Assembly: GCA_012064385.1 (NCBI GenBank)
Contig: QRDG01002512.1
Span: forward strand, 40,214-104,213
Source of the DNA: Puccinellia tenuiflora
Lineage: Eukaryota; Streptophyta; Magnoliopsida; Poales; Poaceae
DNA length: 64,000 nt
Direction of reading: 5' to 3'
Shown here: positions 53,933 to 64,000 of the stretch, one piece after another
How the letters are laid out: the number at the start of each line of letters is the position of its first letter
Numbering within the stretch: position 1 is the stretch's first letter
The notes under the pieces: generated by a model
Seen by the model: only the letters and a program-made list of their open reading frames with translations
Told to the model about the DNA's origin: nothing
The model's database searches: none
Translations under genes and position numbers: made by a program

Positions 53933-55284
53933 GAAAGAACAAACTAAGCCGAGATGTCGCCTAGAGGGGGGGGTGAATAGGCGATTAACACGTTTTCAAT
54001 TTAAGGCTTGATAATTGCGGAATAAAACTATGTGTTTAAATTAACAAGCCAACCACCTAATTACTAGGTTTATCTATGTGCACCAACACTTATGCTAAGC
54101 AAGGCAAGCAACAAGGTGATAGCAAGATATAGAATTTCAAGCACGAAGGCTATCACAATGTAAATTGCATAAGTAAAAGCTCGGGTATAGAAATAACCGA
54201 GGCACGCGGAGACGAGGATGTATTCCCGAGTTCCTCCTTGTTAAGGGAGTACGTCTCGTTGGAGGGGTGTGAGCTCGCCACAAGAAGCCTACTCAAGATG
54301 CCACAAAGGCCTCACCCTATTCTCCGATGAACCGCACCCAAGGGTTTGGTTCACCTTCCACTATCGGAATCCTTCGAGGCGGAATCCGGAGCCTTTACAA
54401 CTTTCTTGGGGCACACACCCACAACTCAATTGGGGGCTCCCAAATCGTGCGAAGCTTCACAACTCGAAGTCTTCGTAGCACCTCCAACCGTCTAGGGTAC
54501 ACAATGCACCCAAGAGGCACAAAGCTCTTGGAACACAATGCACCCAAGAGTAACAAGCTTCTCAACTTCGATCCCACGAATCTTCATGGAGAGCACAACC
54601 CGATGCAACTAATGCAAAAGGCAAGAACACACAAAGTGGTCAAATCCTTCACTCTCAAATTCCAACCAAGCAACAAATGCTTTGGTGGGAATAAGAGAGG
54701 AAGAACAAGGAGAAACACCAAGAACTCCAAAATCTAGATCTACTAGGTTCCCCTCACTTAGAGGAGGAATGGATTGGTGGAATGGTAGATCTAGATCTCT
54801 TCTCTTGAATCCCTAAAGATGGGCAAGAATCATTGGAGGGATAGAGAGAAACCAAGCTCTAAAGATGTGCAACAATGGAGGAGAAAGAGAGCAAAGGGTT
54901 CAAAAGGGTTGTTAAACCATTGGGGAAGAAAGCACATTTAAATAGGTTCCCTGAGAAATCTGGCCGTTGGGTTCAGATTCCCGTAGGGCCGGTAGTACCG
55001 GCCCAAAGGGCGGTACTACCGCCCTACGCAAGGCAGCTCCCCCAACGGCACACAGCAGAAAACGAACCCGCGGGGCCGGTAGTACCGGCCCAAAGGGCGG
55101 TACTTTCGGTCTTCCTTTGAAACTTCAGACAACGGTCTTCAAACGAACTTCCTTCAACCCGCCGCAGCGGTAGTTTCGTTGGAACCACCGGTAGTTCCGG
55201 TATTAGCTGTAGTACCGGATCAACTTCCGGTGCCACTTCCGTAGAGTCCAGTACCCAGCTTTCGTAAGCGGCACTGGGCTCCGG
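53933..55284 (-). repeat. LTR of C4, proximal part (solo or 3' LTR)
   Basis: The minus-strand C-family LTR ends at 53933 (TTTGTTCTTTCA on the minus strand). No primer site adjoins it, so it is not a 5' LTR; it is a 3' LTR or a solo LTR. A TTTAAATA box is at 54937-54944. The cassette begins at about 54985 and is split by D2, with the duplication TCCGG. Confidence 0.88.
54985..55284 (-). promoter_or_regulatory. GC-rich U3 cassette of C4, CCGG-N5-CCGG type
   Basis: Perfect units lie at 54989, 55076 and 55188 (plus-strand cores TAGTA, TAGTA and TAGTT). The cassette continues after D2 at 63824, with units at 63871 and 63889. Confidence 0.72.
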
Positions 55285-57202
55285 TGAAGGGTCGCAGCAT
55301 AGAAAACAAAAAATTTCCTACGCAAGCAAGCGGAATAAACCCCAAGGATCTAGATCTACTAGACGAAGGTAGCGAAGATGAGATCCAATCTCTTACCCTT
55401 GAAGATCAACAAACGCGTTTTGTCGGTGCAGGGGTTGGCTAGTCGATCCCCGCAACTAGACTCATCTAGTCGCGAGGAGATGTATTTCCTCGAAGTCCAA
55501 TCCGACGAAGTGCCACAAGGGGTAGCACCTCCGCGGTATCCACACGTACGGCTCGATGTAGATCTCCGCCTTCTTGATCCCGCAAGCAAGGTGGAGATGG
55601 CTAGATGGATCTCGGCACCACGACGGTTGCTGGTGGCGTTGATGGTGTAGTGTTCCGTCCGACAGGGCTTCGCCAAGCCATGTGAGAGGGAGAGGGAGAG
55701 GACAAGGCGCAGCAGCCCTTTAGGGCAAAGGGGTGGTGCGGCTAGAGGTGGAGGTACTAGGCGGCGGCAGCCCTTCGGGGAGAGGTGGCGCGCGGCTAGG
55801 GCAAGGGAGGAGGAGGGGTGCGGCTAGGCAAGATGAGGGGCAGCCAAGGGTGTGCCGCACCCCCTCCCCTCTCCTCCTTTTATAGTGGGGCGGCTAGGGT
55901 TTGGAGGGGGGCTGGCCGGCCCCCACAACTTGGCCCCCAAGTCGAGTCCAACTGGACTTGGGCTTGGGCCCTTTCCAACTAGGGGTGGCTGGCCACCTAG
56001 TCCAACTAGGACTTGGCCTCCCCTTTCCCTGCCTTGGCCGGCTAGGCCCATATGGACCTCTAGGTGGTGCGCAGCCCAAGTGGTTGCTGCACCCCCTTTG
56101 GTCCATGTGGGCCCCCTACATTAGGTGGGTCCCACTTCTAGACTCCTCTAGAACTTTCTAGAACCTTCCGGTGCCCTATGCAAATATTCCGGAACTTTTC
56201 CGATACCTCCGGAAACACTTTCCTTATATGAATCTTATTCTCCGGACCACTCCGGAACTCCTCGTGATGTCCGGGATCCTATCCGAGACTCCGAATCACC
56301 ATTCGTTCATTCCATCAATTATCTCATCGCTAACCCTAGCTACATCGGAGCGTTAAGTGTGTGACCCTACGGGTTCGAGAACATGCAGACATGATCATAT
56401 CAATAATCAATAGCGGGACCGGGATGCCCATATTGACTCCTACATATTCAACGAAGTTCTTTATCGATTGAACCACGATGCCGGAGATTCTTAATCTCAT
56501 ATACGATTCCCTTTGTCTCACCGATATTTAATTTGCCCGAGATTTGATCGTCGATATCTCCATATCTAGTTCTATCTCGTTACCTGGCAAATTCTCTTTA
56601 CTCGTCCATAATATAGGATCTCCGTGATTAACACTTAATCACATGGTTGCAACCTTTCTGATGCTATATTACCGAGAGGGCCCAGAGATATCTTTTCCGT
56701 CACAAGGAAGGACAAATCCCAGTCTTGATTCATGTCACCCAACAAATACCATCGGAGATACCTGAAAGCCACCTTTATAATCACCCAGTTACGAAGTGAC
56801 GTTTGATGTCCACAAAGTATTCCTCCGGTAAACGGGAGTGACATAATCTCATGGTCTAAGGAAACTATACTTGGCATACTAAAAGTGTTGGCAATAAAAC
56901 TGTTGTGACACGATCAATTGCAACTCTTTATTATTTGGGTCTTGTCCATCACATCATTACTCCTAATGATATGACTCCGTTATCAAGTGACTATAACAAG
57001 TCCATGGTTAGGAAACTCTAACCATCTCTTGACTAACGAACTAGTCCGGTAGAGGCTTACTAGGGACACCTGTTTGTTTATATTCCACACATGTATTATG
57101 TTTCCGGTTAATACAATTATAGCATGGATAATAAACTATTATCATAAACATGAATATGCTAATAAACCATTTTATTATTGCCTCTAGGGCATATTCCCAA
57201 CA
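55285..57202 (-). repeat. 3' LTR of D2
   Basis: The minus-strand LTR is 1918 bp. A TATAAAA box (plus-strand TTTTATA at 55878-55884) and a heat-shock-like array (about 56136-56170, two of its units degenerate) are present. Confidence 0.93.
56136..56170 (-). promoter_or_regulatory. Heat-shock-element-like array in D2 LTR
   Basis: On the plus strand the pentamers read CTTCT, AGACT, CCTCT, AGAAC, TTTCT, AGAAC, CTTCC. Five of the seven fit nGAAn/nTTCn in perfect alternation and two are degenerate. The other LTR has the same array near 62755-62790. Confidence 0.65.
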
Positions 57203-57215
57203 GTCTCCCACTTGC
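57203..57215 (-). other. Polypurine tract of D2
   Basis: GTCTCCCACTTGC on the plus strand is GCAAGTGGGAGAC on the minus strand and abuts the 3' LTR. Confidence 0.85.
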
Positions 57216-60054
57216 ACTAGAGTCAATAATCTAGTTTACATTTTCTCGATCCAACACTCATGGTGTCTAACACTCATGGAGTCTCAGTGCTGATCATGTT
57301 TGCTCGTGGAAGAGGTTCTGTCCGTGTTCTGTACTATACAGTTCTTTATGTTCTTTGCAAAACGTCAATGTCACCTAATTTGACATTACTTTATCATCTC
57401 ATGATAAACCTATATCATCACATGATAACTCACATCATCATATGATGAATATAATATATTTGGTTAGAGAGTGAGATTTTCGTTTCCCTTTTATGCCTAC
57501 ATGACGTATGATCAGTCAAGAGGACTTTCACATAGCATGTGCACCCGGAACTCACTCAGTCTTGAAACAAAATTTCTCAAACCATAATATTATATCTTTA
57601 ATCCTTGAATTAATCATATACTCCTATATGTTGTAGACTCACAAATCGACAGTGCTATCATGTCACTTCGATATTTTTGATCATGCCTTTCGCTGCGCTT
57701 CTGACTATTAGATCTCCAATCTAGTTTGGTTTTATGACTTCAACCAAGTCTACCAATCTCTAGATTCTATTATCTCATCTCATGTTAAAATGACTCCTCA
57801 TTCAACATGTTCTTCTAACCAAGAACTTGGGTCACATATCGTCAAATACAAACACATGGTTCTTATATGTTATAGTACCTATGAACAATTCATAGCGAAT
57901 TCTAACATATCCTCCAACCATCATTTTGTACTGAGTCATCAACTCAATGTTTCACCTATTTTTCACAAGCAAATGAACCTTTCTTCACTTGTTCTATTTT
58001 GAACTCCTTCAAAATCTTACTTAGGTAAAACATCTGACATAATGCTTTATCAAACATATCTATCCTCCATAGATACATCCATCTCCATGGATATTTGACG
58101 TTGAAACTAACTTCACAAGTTATGCGTTGGTTCCTGACTTATTTACAACATTTATGAAATCTCCATTTCACTCAAACAAGATGTTGTAAACTCCCACTCA
58201 AATATACACCATACACATATTAAATTGTGAAACCACTTTGGCTCCCACTCAGAAATATGTTATCCTTATATTTGACCATGATTAACTAGCTCCCACTCAA
58301 ACATATGTCACCACATATTTTGATCTTGGAAAATAGTTTCTGCTCTAACTTAATATATGTCACCACATATTTTAATTAGATCACACCCGTGTAATTTCTC
58401 GATATTTTGGACACCTCCAAAATTCTTAATTAACTATTAATATCGAGAACTCTTTATACAAAACGTAGTACTTTACTAGCTTTAAGTTTTATTTATTCTC
58501 TACAAAACACCTTTTGAGGAATAAATATGTGAAACATCACTTTCACAAAATCAAGCAACAATTACTTTGTGATTTAAACTTAACATAGGATGACTCTTAG
58601 TCACTTTCGTATTTAAGGTTTCTATTTCTTCTTTGTAGTTTCGTAGGTATGTCTTGTTTCTGAAACATGACAAGTAAATCATGAATATTATTTTGTAACC
58701 TGACAAAATACCATATTCTTGAATCCTACTTTTCTTTAGACAAGCTAAACCGAAATTCAATGATCACCATCATTAATTCCTTTATGTGTCAAGTTTTAAC
58801 CAACATAGCACTTTACATATGTGCCACTTGATACATAAACAAGCAAGGTTTTAGCTTTTCCATTCCATCAATTCTTTTATCAATGAAACCTTTTCACGAT
58901 AAATCCACTAAAACATTTAACACAATCAACAATTGATTTGTCCCTTTTAGTCTCTCATTGTGGAATCTCTATTCATAGTCACATATGAATATACTACAAA
59001 CTTTATTTGCAATAGTTTCTAATTATCTCATAATTAATGAAACCACTGTTTCACATAACTCATATGCGAAATGCAAATCATTAAATAGATCCTTATTTCT
59101 AAACAGAGTGTTTATCAAATAAATCTAAATGCTATTATCAAACCCCCGAAGTAAAACCCTTCTTTGAGACCACACAATATCAAATAGTGTGTGATTACAA
59201 TATCTTAGGACATATCAAACGCCTTTGAAATATTCTAAACATTGTAATTTGTGATAACACTTCTCACAAGTCCGCATACTAACATATAACTCAAATATTT
59301 TGTCTCTTTTGATCAAATCATAAAGACTCAATTTTCTTGTTAACTTAATATCCTAAACTCCAGAAATTTATTTGATCTCATCAAATATCATAACTTGAAC
59401 AAATACATCTATTTACTCATATCATTTATGATGGAGCGCACAAAATAATGACATCTAACATTTGCTGAAAATACAACCAACACTTGTGTTTATTTTCGGC
59501 AATTCATGGCACTCTTCCAAAGGGTGGCATTTTAGTCATACTCCTTACAATAAGGCGCATTGATAAAACATCAAAATGTTTATTCAATATTCAGCACGAC
59601 TAAAACAATTGTCATTATTAAGTTTTGGATATTTTAGTATGTCTCTTATTTTATAAATGTTCAACCAATTTATCATCTAGATTATAATAAGAATAATACA
59701 CTTATAATCGAAACTTGTGATTTCCAAAAAGGATCACTCATGAAAATAGAACAACCATTGTCTTTGACATGAATAACCGTCTCACATGAGCAAGACACAC
59801 TAATTAAAATCACACTTAATTCGATTACAAAACTTATTCAAATCCTCTAATCCAAATGATAAATGTAGAGACAGATCGTTGCCAGCATCAACTCCTTGAT
59901 TGCCGCCATTCCGCAACGTCTTCCCATATCCTTTATGCAAATCTCAAGCAGCAGGTTCTGTTTTCATAAAACAGAATGAGTATCAAATACTTATCGAAAC
60001 CGCCACAATTGCAATTTGGACTTAAACACTTATAACTTGTATATCAAAATATAC
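57216..60054 (-). other. Non-coding internal region of D2
   Basis: The region is colinear with 36830-39642 of D1 and has no pol motif. CTCCCACTCA words (minus-strand TGAGTGGGAG) occur at about 58193, 58242 and 58291, the same series as in D1. A possible intron (60054-59958) lies next to the gag remnant. Confidence 0.7.
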
Positions 60055-60660
60055 TTTCTGCATTGCCAACTTCTCTTGCTATGGGTTCCACATTGACATG
60101 ACGCAGCCGAGACACAAACTCATAGAAAGTGATCAAATCCCTTCCCATGACCTAGTCTCCGACACAATTCTTGATGCTGGGGAGAAGCTAGCGTATCACC
60201 CCACTATCGCGAAACCGTCATCGTGTTCCAAACAAGCACTAGACGATGATGTATCTTATGCATTATCCTCAGGTGTTGTTCCAAGCAAGTGTTCTCTTCC
60301 ATCTTGAGTGAAAGAAAACCGTTTAGACATTCGAACCTTGCAATTCTAACTTGCGCTGAAAATCTATTTTTCAACTCACCAACAATCTCCATTGCAGTCA
60401 AGTTCTTGAATTGTCTACCTAGGTCAGAATTCATGAAGGTGCACATCATCCACTTGACTTTCAAGTAGGTGGTTCAAAACCACTCCATGTACTCTTCATT
60501 GCTTGCAGAAATATTTGGGTTTATCTCCTATTGGTTCTTCTAGCACGTAGAGCTGAGCATGGGTGTTTAGGACTTCTTTCAGGACGCAGGTACTACTCAA
60601 CAACTTTGACCCATCGAGACGCAGTTTTTCAGCAACGAACTGACTACCGTAGTCAACCAT
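60055..60660 (-). pseudogene. Gag remnant of D2
   Basis: Similarity to the D1 gag starts at the minus-strand ATG at 60660 and is broken by stops and frameshifts. The longest open piece is 60464-60204, with LGRQFKNLTAMEI and CLEQHLRIMHK. It cannot make Gag, so D2 moved with Gag from another copy or was broken after insertion. Confidence 0.82.
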
Positions 60661-61892
60661 GATCTACAAGGATTTTTGCAAAGACATCTGGACTTTTGTT
60701 TATGATAATTTTAGTTCATCTTAATGAACTCCCACTAAACTCAACATCTCTCTGGTTGTTTAGTGACACACGATCCAAATCCACTACACCACAACCGATC
60801 ATCACGTGAGATGATGTAGCTTCAATGGTGAACATCACCATGTTGATCATATCATCCATATGACTCGTGTTTAGCCTTTCGGCTCTTGTGTTCCGAGGCC
60901 ATGTCTGTACATGCTAGGCTCGTCAAGGAAACCGTAGTATTTCCGCATGTGTAAACTGGCTTACACCCGTTGTATGTGAACGTAGAATCTATCACACCCG
61001 ATCATCACGTGGTGCTTCGAAACGAAGAACTTTGGCAACGGTGCATACTAGGGGAGAACACATCTTGATATTAACGTGAGAGATCACCTTATCATGCTAC
61101 CGTCGCGATCACATCTAAGCATAACAATAAGGTGCACAAAAAGGATTAACATCACATGCAATTCATAATTGTGATATGATATGGCCTTTCTTCTTATGCT
61201 TTTGATCTCCATCTTCAAAGCACCGGCAAGATCTCCATCTCCGGCATGATCTCCATCATCGTGGCGCCATCACCATGGTTGTCCACCAACTATTGCAACT
61301 ACAACTAATGCTACTCTTAGCAATAAAGTAAAGCAATTACATGGTGATTCAATGACACGCAGGTCACATAAAATAAAAGACAACCATATGGCTCCTGCCG
61401 GTTGCCGTACTCGACGACATGCAAGTCGCGAAAGATTACAAACATGATCATTGCATACATTATCACAAATCACATATTGGCCATACCACATCACATGTCC
61501 CCCTCTGCAAAAACAAGTTAGACGTCCTCTACTTTGTTTATGCAATTTTTACGTGGCTTGGGTCAACGAGATAGAACCGTTCTAGTCTACGCAAAAACCA
61601 CAACGGTGATATAGTAGTTGCTTATTTACTCATCCTTTTGAAAGGCCTTCCATTGAAAATTGCATCTTCACTAAAGCAAGAGAAACAGACACCCGCCAGC
61701 CACTTATGCAAAACAAGTTGCATGTCAGTCGTGGAACCGGTCTCTCGTGCGTGGACGAGTAAGGTTGGTCCGGGCCGCTTCATCTCACAATACCGCAAAG
61801 ACGCAAAGTGCACGCGAGAAGGTAGCAACATAAAATATCAACGCCCACAACACTTGTGTTCTAATCGCACCAACATCTACGAATAGATCTAG
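60661..61892 (-). other. Untranslated leader of D2
   Basis: The minus-strand leader, about 1.2 kb, lies between primer site and gag and matches the D1 leader (34957-36210). Confidence 0.65.
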
Positions 61893-61904
61893 GCTCTGAT
61901 ACCA
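61893..61904 (-). other. Primer binding site of D2 (initiator tRNA-Met)
   Basis: GCTCTGATACCA on the plus strand is TGGTATCAGAGC on the minus strand, one base from the LTR. Confidence 0.9.
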
Positions 61905-61905
61905 C

Positions 61906-63823
61906 TGAAGGGGTCGCAGCATAGAAAACAAAAAATTTCCTACGCAGCAAGCGGAATAAACCCCAAGGATCTAGATCTACTAGACGAAGGTAGCGAAGAT
62001 GAGATCCAATCTCTTACCCTTGAAGATCAACAAACGCGTTTTGTCGGTGCAGGGGTTGGCTAGTCGATCCCCGCAACTAGACTCATCTAGTCGCGAGGAG
62101 ATGTATTTCCTCGAAGTCCAATCCGACGAAGTGCCACAAGGGGTAGCACCTCCGCGGTATCCACACGTACGGCTCGATGTAGATCTCCGCCTTCTTGATC
62201 CCGCAAGCAAGGTGGAGATGGCTAGATGGATCTCGGCACCACGACGGTTGCGGTGGCGTTGATGATGTAGTGCTCCGTCCGACAGGGCTTCGCCAAGCCA
62301 TGTGAGAGGGAGAGGGAGAGGACAAGGCGCAGCAGCCCTTTAGGGCAAAGGGGTGGTGCGGCTAGAGGTGGAGGTCTAGGCGGCGGCAGCCCTACGGGGA
62401 GAGATGGCGCACGGCTAGGGCAAGGGAGGAGGAGGGGTGCGGCTAGGCAAGATGAGGGGCAGCCAAGGGTGTGCCGCACCCCCTCCCCTCTCCTCCTTTT
62501 ATAGTGGGGCGGCTAGGGTTTGGAGGGGGGCTGGCCGGCCCCCACAACTTGGCCCCCAAGTCGAGTCCAACTGGACTTGGGCTTGGGCCCTTTCCAACTA
62601 GGGGTGGCTGGCCACCTAGTCCAACTAGGACTTGGCCTCCCCTTTCCCTGCCTTGGCCGGCTAGGCCCATATGGACCTCTAGGTGGTGCGCAGCCCAAGT
62701 GGTTGCTGCACCCCCTTTGGTCCATGTGGGCCCCCTACATTAGGTGGGTCCCACTTCTAGACTCCTCTAGAACTTTCTAGAACCTTCCGGTGCCCTATGC
62801 AAATATTCCGGAACTTTTCCGATACCTCCGGAAACCACTTTCCTTATATGAATCTTATTCTCCGGACCACTCCGGAACTCCTCGTGATGTCCGGGATCCT
62901 ATCCGAGACTCCGAATCACCATTCGTTCATTCCATCAAATTATCTCATCGCTAACCCTAGCTACATCGGAGCGTTAAGTGTGTGACCCTACGGGTTCGAG
63001 AACATGCAGACATGATCATATCAATAATCAATAGCGGGACCGGGATGCCCATATTGACTCCTACATATTCAACGAAGTTCTTTATCGATTGAACCACGAT
63101 GCCGGAGATTCTTAATCTCATATATGATTCCCTTTGTCTCACCGATATTTAATTTGCCCGAGATTTGATCGTCGATATCTCCATATCTAGTTCTATCTCG
63201 TTACCTGGCAAATTCTCTTTACTCGTCCATAATATAGGATCTCCGTGATTAACACTTAATCACATGGTTGCAACCTTTTCGATGCTATATTACCGAGAGG
63301 GCCCAGAGATATCTTTTCCGTCACAAGGAAGGACAAATCCCAGTCTTGATTCATGTCACCCAACAAATACCATCGGAGATACCTGAAAGCCACCTTTATA
63401 ATCACCCAGTTACGAAGTGACGTTTGATGTCCACAAAGTACTCCTCCGGTAAACGGGAGTGACATAATCTCATGGTCTAAGGAAACTATACTTGGCATAC
63501 TAAAAGTGTTGGCAATAAAACTGTTGTGACACGATCAATTGCAACTCTTTATTATTTGGGTCTTGTCCATCACATCATTACTCCTAATGATATGACTCCG
63601 TTATCAAGTGACTATAACAAGTCCATGGTTAGGAAACTCTAACCATCTCTTGACTAACGAACTAGTCCGGTAGAGACTTACTAGGGACACCTGTTTGTTT
63701 ATATTCCACACATGTATTATGTTTCCGGTTAATACAATTATAGCATGGATAATAAACTATCATCATAAACATGAATATGCTAATAAACCATTTTATTATT
63801 GCCTCTAGGGCATATTCCCAACA
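61906..63823 (-). repeat. 5' LTR of D2
   Basis: The minus-strand LTR is 1918 bp, nearly identical to the other copy. The TATA box is at plus 62497-62503. Confidence 0.93.
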
Positions 63824-64000
63824 TCCGGGAGTACCACCGGAAGTTCTGGGCGGTAGTACCGCTGGGAGCACCGGTACTTCCGGTAAAGCCGGTAGTTCCG
63901 GTCCTACTTCCGGTGCTACTTCCGTTTGAGTCCAGTACCCAACTTTCGTAAGCGGTACTGGGCTCCGGAAGTACCGTCGGAAGTTTCGAGCGGTAGTACC
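63824..64000 (-). repeat. LTR of C4, distal part (runs off the window)
   Basis: The C4 cassette continues after D2, starting with the TCCGG duplication. Two further CCGG-N5-CCGG units lie at 63871 and 63889. The LTR's outer end is beyond the window. Confidence 0.85.

Larger units (their letters stand above)
55285..63823 (-). mobile_element. Element D2: non-autonomous Angela/BARE-like Copia element, minus strand
   Basis: The element is 8539 bp with two LTRs of 1918 bp each (3' LTR 55285-57202, 5' LTR 61906-63823), an internal region of 4703 bp and a target duplication TCCGG (55280-55284 and 63824-63828). By eye the LTRs differ at roughly 15-20 positions, so it is a young insertion. The internal region is like D1: a gag remnant, non-coding AT-rich DNA, no pol. 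Confidence 0.93.

Noticed and set aside
55824..56161. Frames of 70-90 residues found twice (also 62443-62780)
   Set aside because: They are shadows in the two LTRs of D2.

Overview
This window is repeat DNA from a grass genome, most likely subfamily Pooideae. The evidence is an Angela/BARE-like Copia LTR (TGTTGGGAATATGCCCTAG start, GTGGTATCAGAG primer site), Athila-type Gypsy elements with tRNA-Asp primer sites and Sabrina-like LTRs, and a Cassandra TRIM. The genus cannot be fixed from sequence alone. I found no host gene, tRNA gene or CRISPR array. Nearly all of 1110-64000 can be assigned to nested LTR retrotransposons, and most insertions are confirmed by a matching 5-bp target-site duplication (TSD).

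Layout. (i) 1-1109: unclassified AT-rich DNA. (ii) 1110-6797: element A, an Athila-like Gypsy (5' LTR, gag-protease, RT, RNase H, partial integrase) cut off inside the integrase. It carries the only pol in the window, and that pol is broken by two stops and a frameshift. (iii) 6798-15365: element B, a Gypsy with two LTRs that encodes only gag and protease. Its flanks do not match, so it looks like a recombinant. (iv) 15366-46782: element C1, a minus-strand, gag-only, Copia-like element split by a Cassandra TRIM (15529-16258, TSD AGCAC), by a second copy of the same family, C2 (17383-29953, TSD GTTAG), and by a non-autonomous Angela-like Copia, D1 (33093-46256, TSD ATAAG). C2 holds a Gypsy solo LTR (21033-22590, TSD GCATC) and a 620-bp hAT-type MITE (24373-24992, 8-bp TSD ATTCTAAC). 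D1 holds a 4.7-kb giant solo LTR, E (40721-45462, TSD CACCA). (v) 46840-53277: C3, a plus-strand C element broken at its 3' side. (vi) 53278-53932: unclassified. (vii) 53933-64000: C4, a minus-strand LTR of the C family split by D2, a second Angela-like non-autonomous element (55285-63823, TSD TCCGG).

How they work together. Apart from A, no element here encodes reverse transcriptase or integrase. B keeps gag plus protease, C and D keep only gag, and Cassandra, the MITE and the solo LTRs code for nothing needed for mobility. They must have moved with enzymes supplied from elsewhere. The two signals I find most interesting are both in LTR promoters. The C family has the same LTR backbone but exchangeable GC-rich cassettes just upstream of the TATA box; in C1, C3 and C4 these are built on a CCGG-N5-CCGG unit with a subfamily-specific core. 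The D family carries an unbroken seven-unit heat-shock-element array upstream of its TATA box. Also notable are repeated polypurine-tract-like motifs inside both gag-only families, duplicated primer-site-like motifs in B, and a roughly 525-bp inverted repeat with a 57-bp spacer where C1 and C3 meet.
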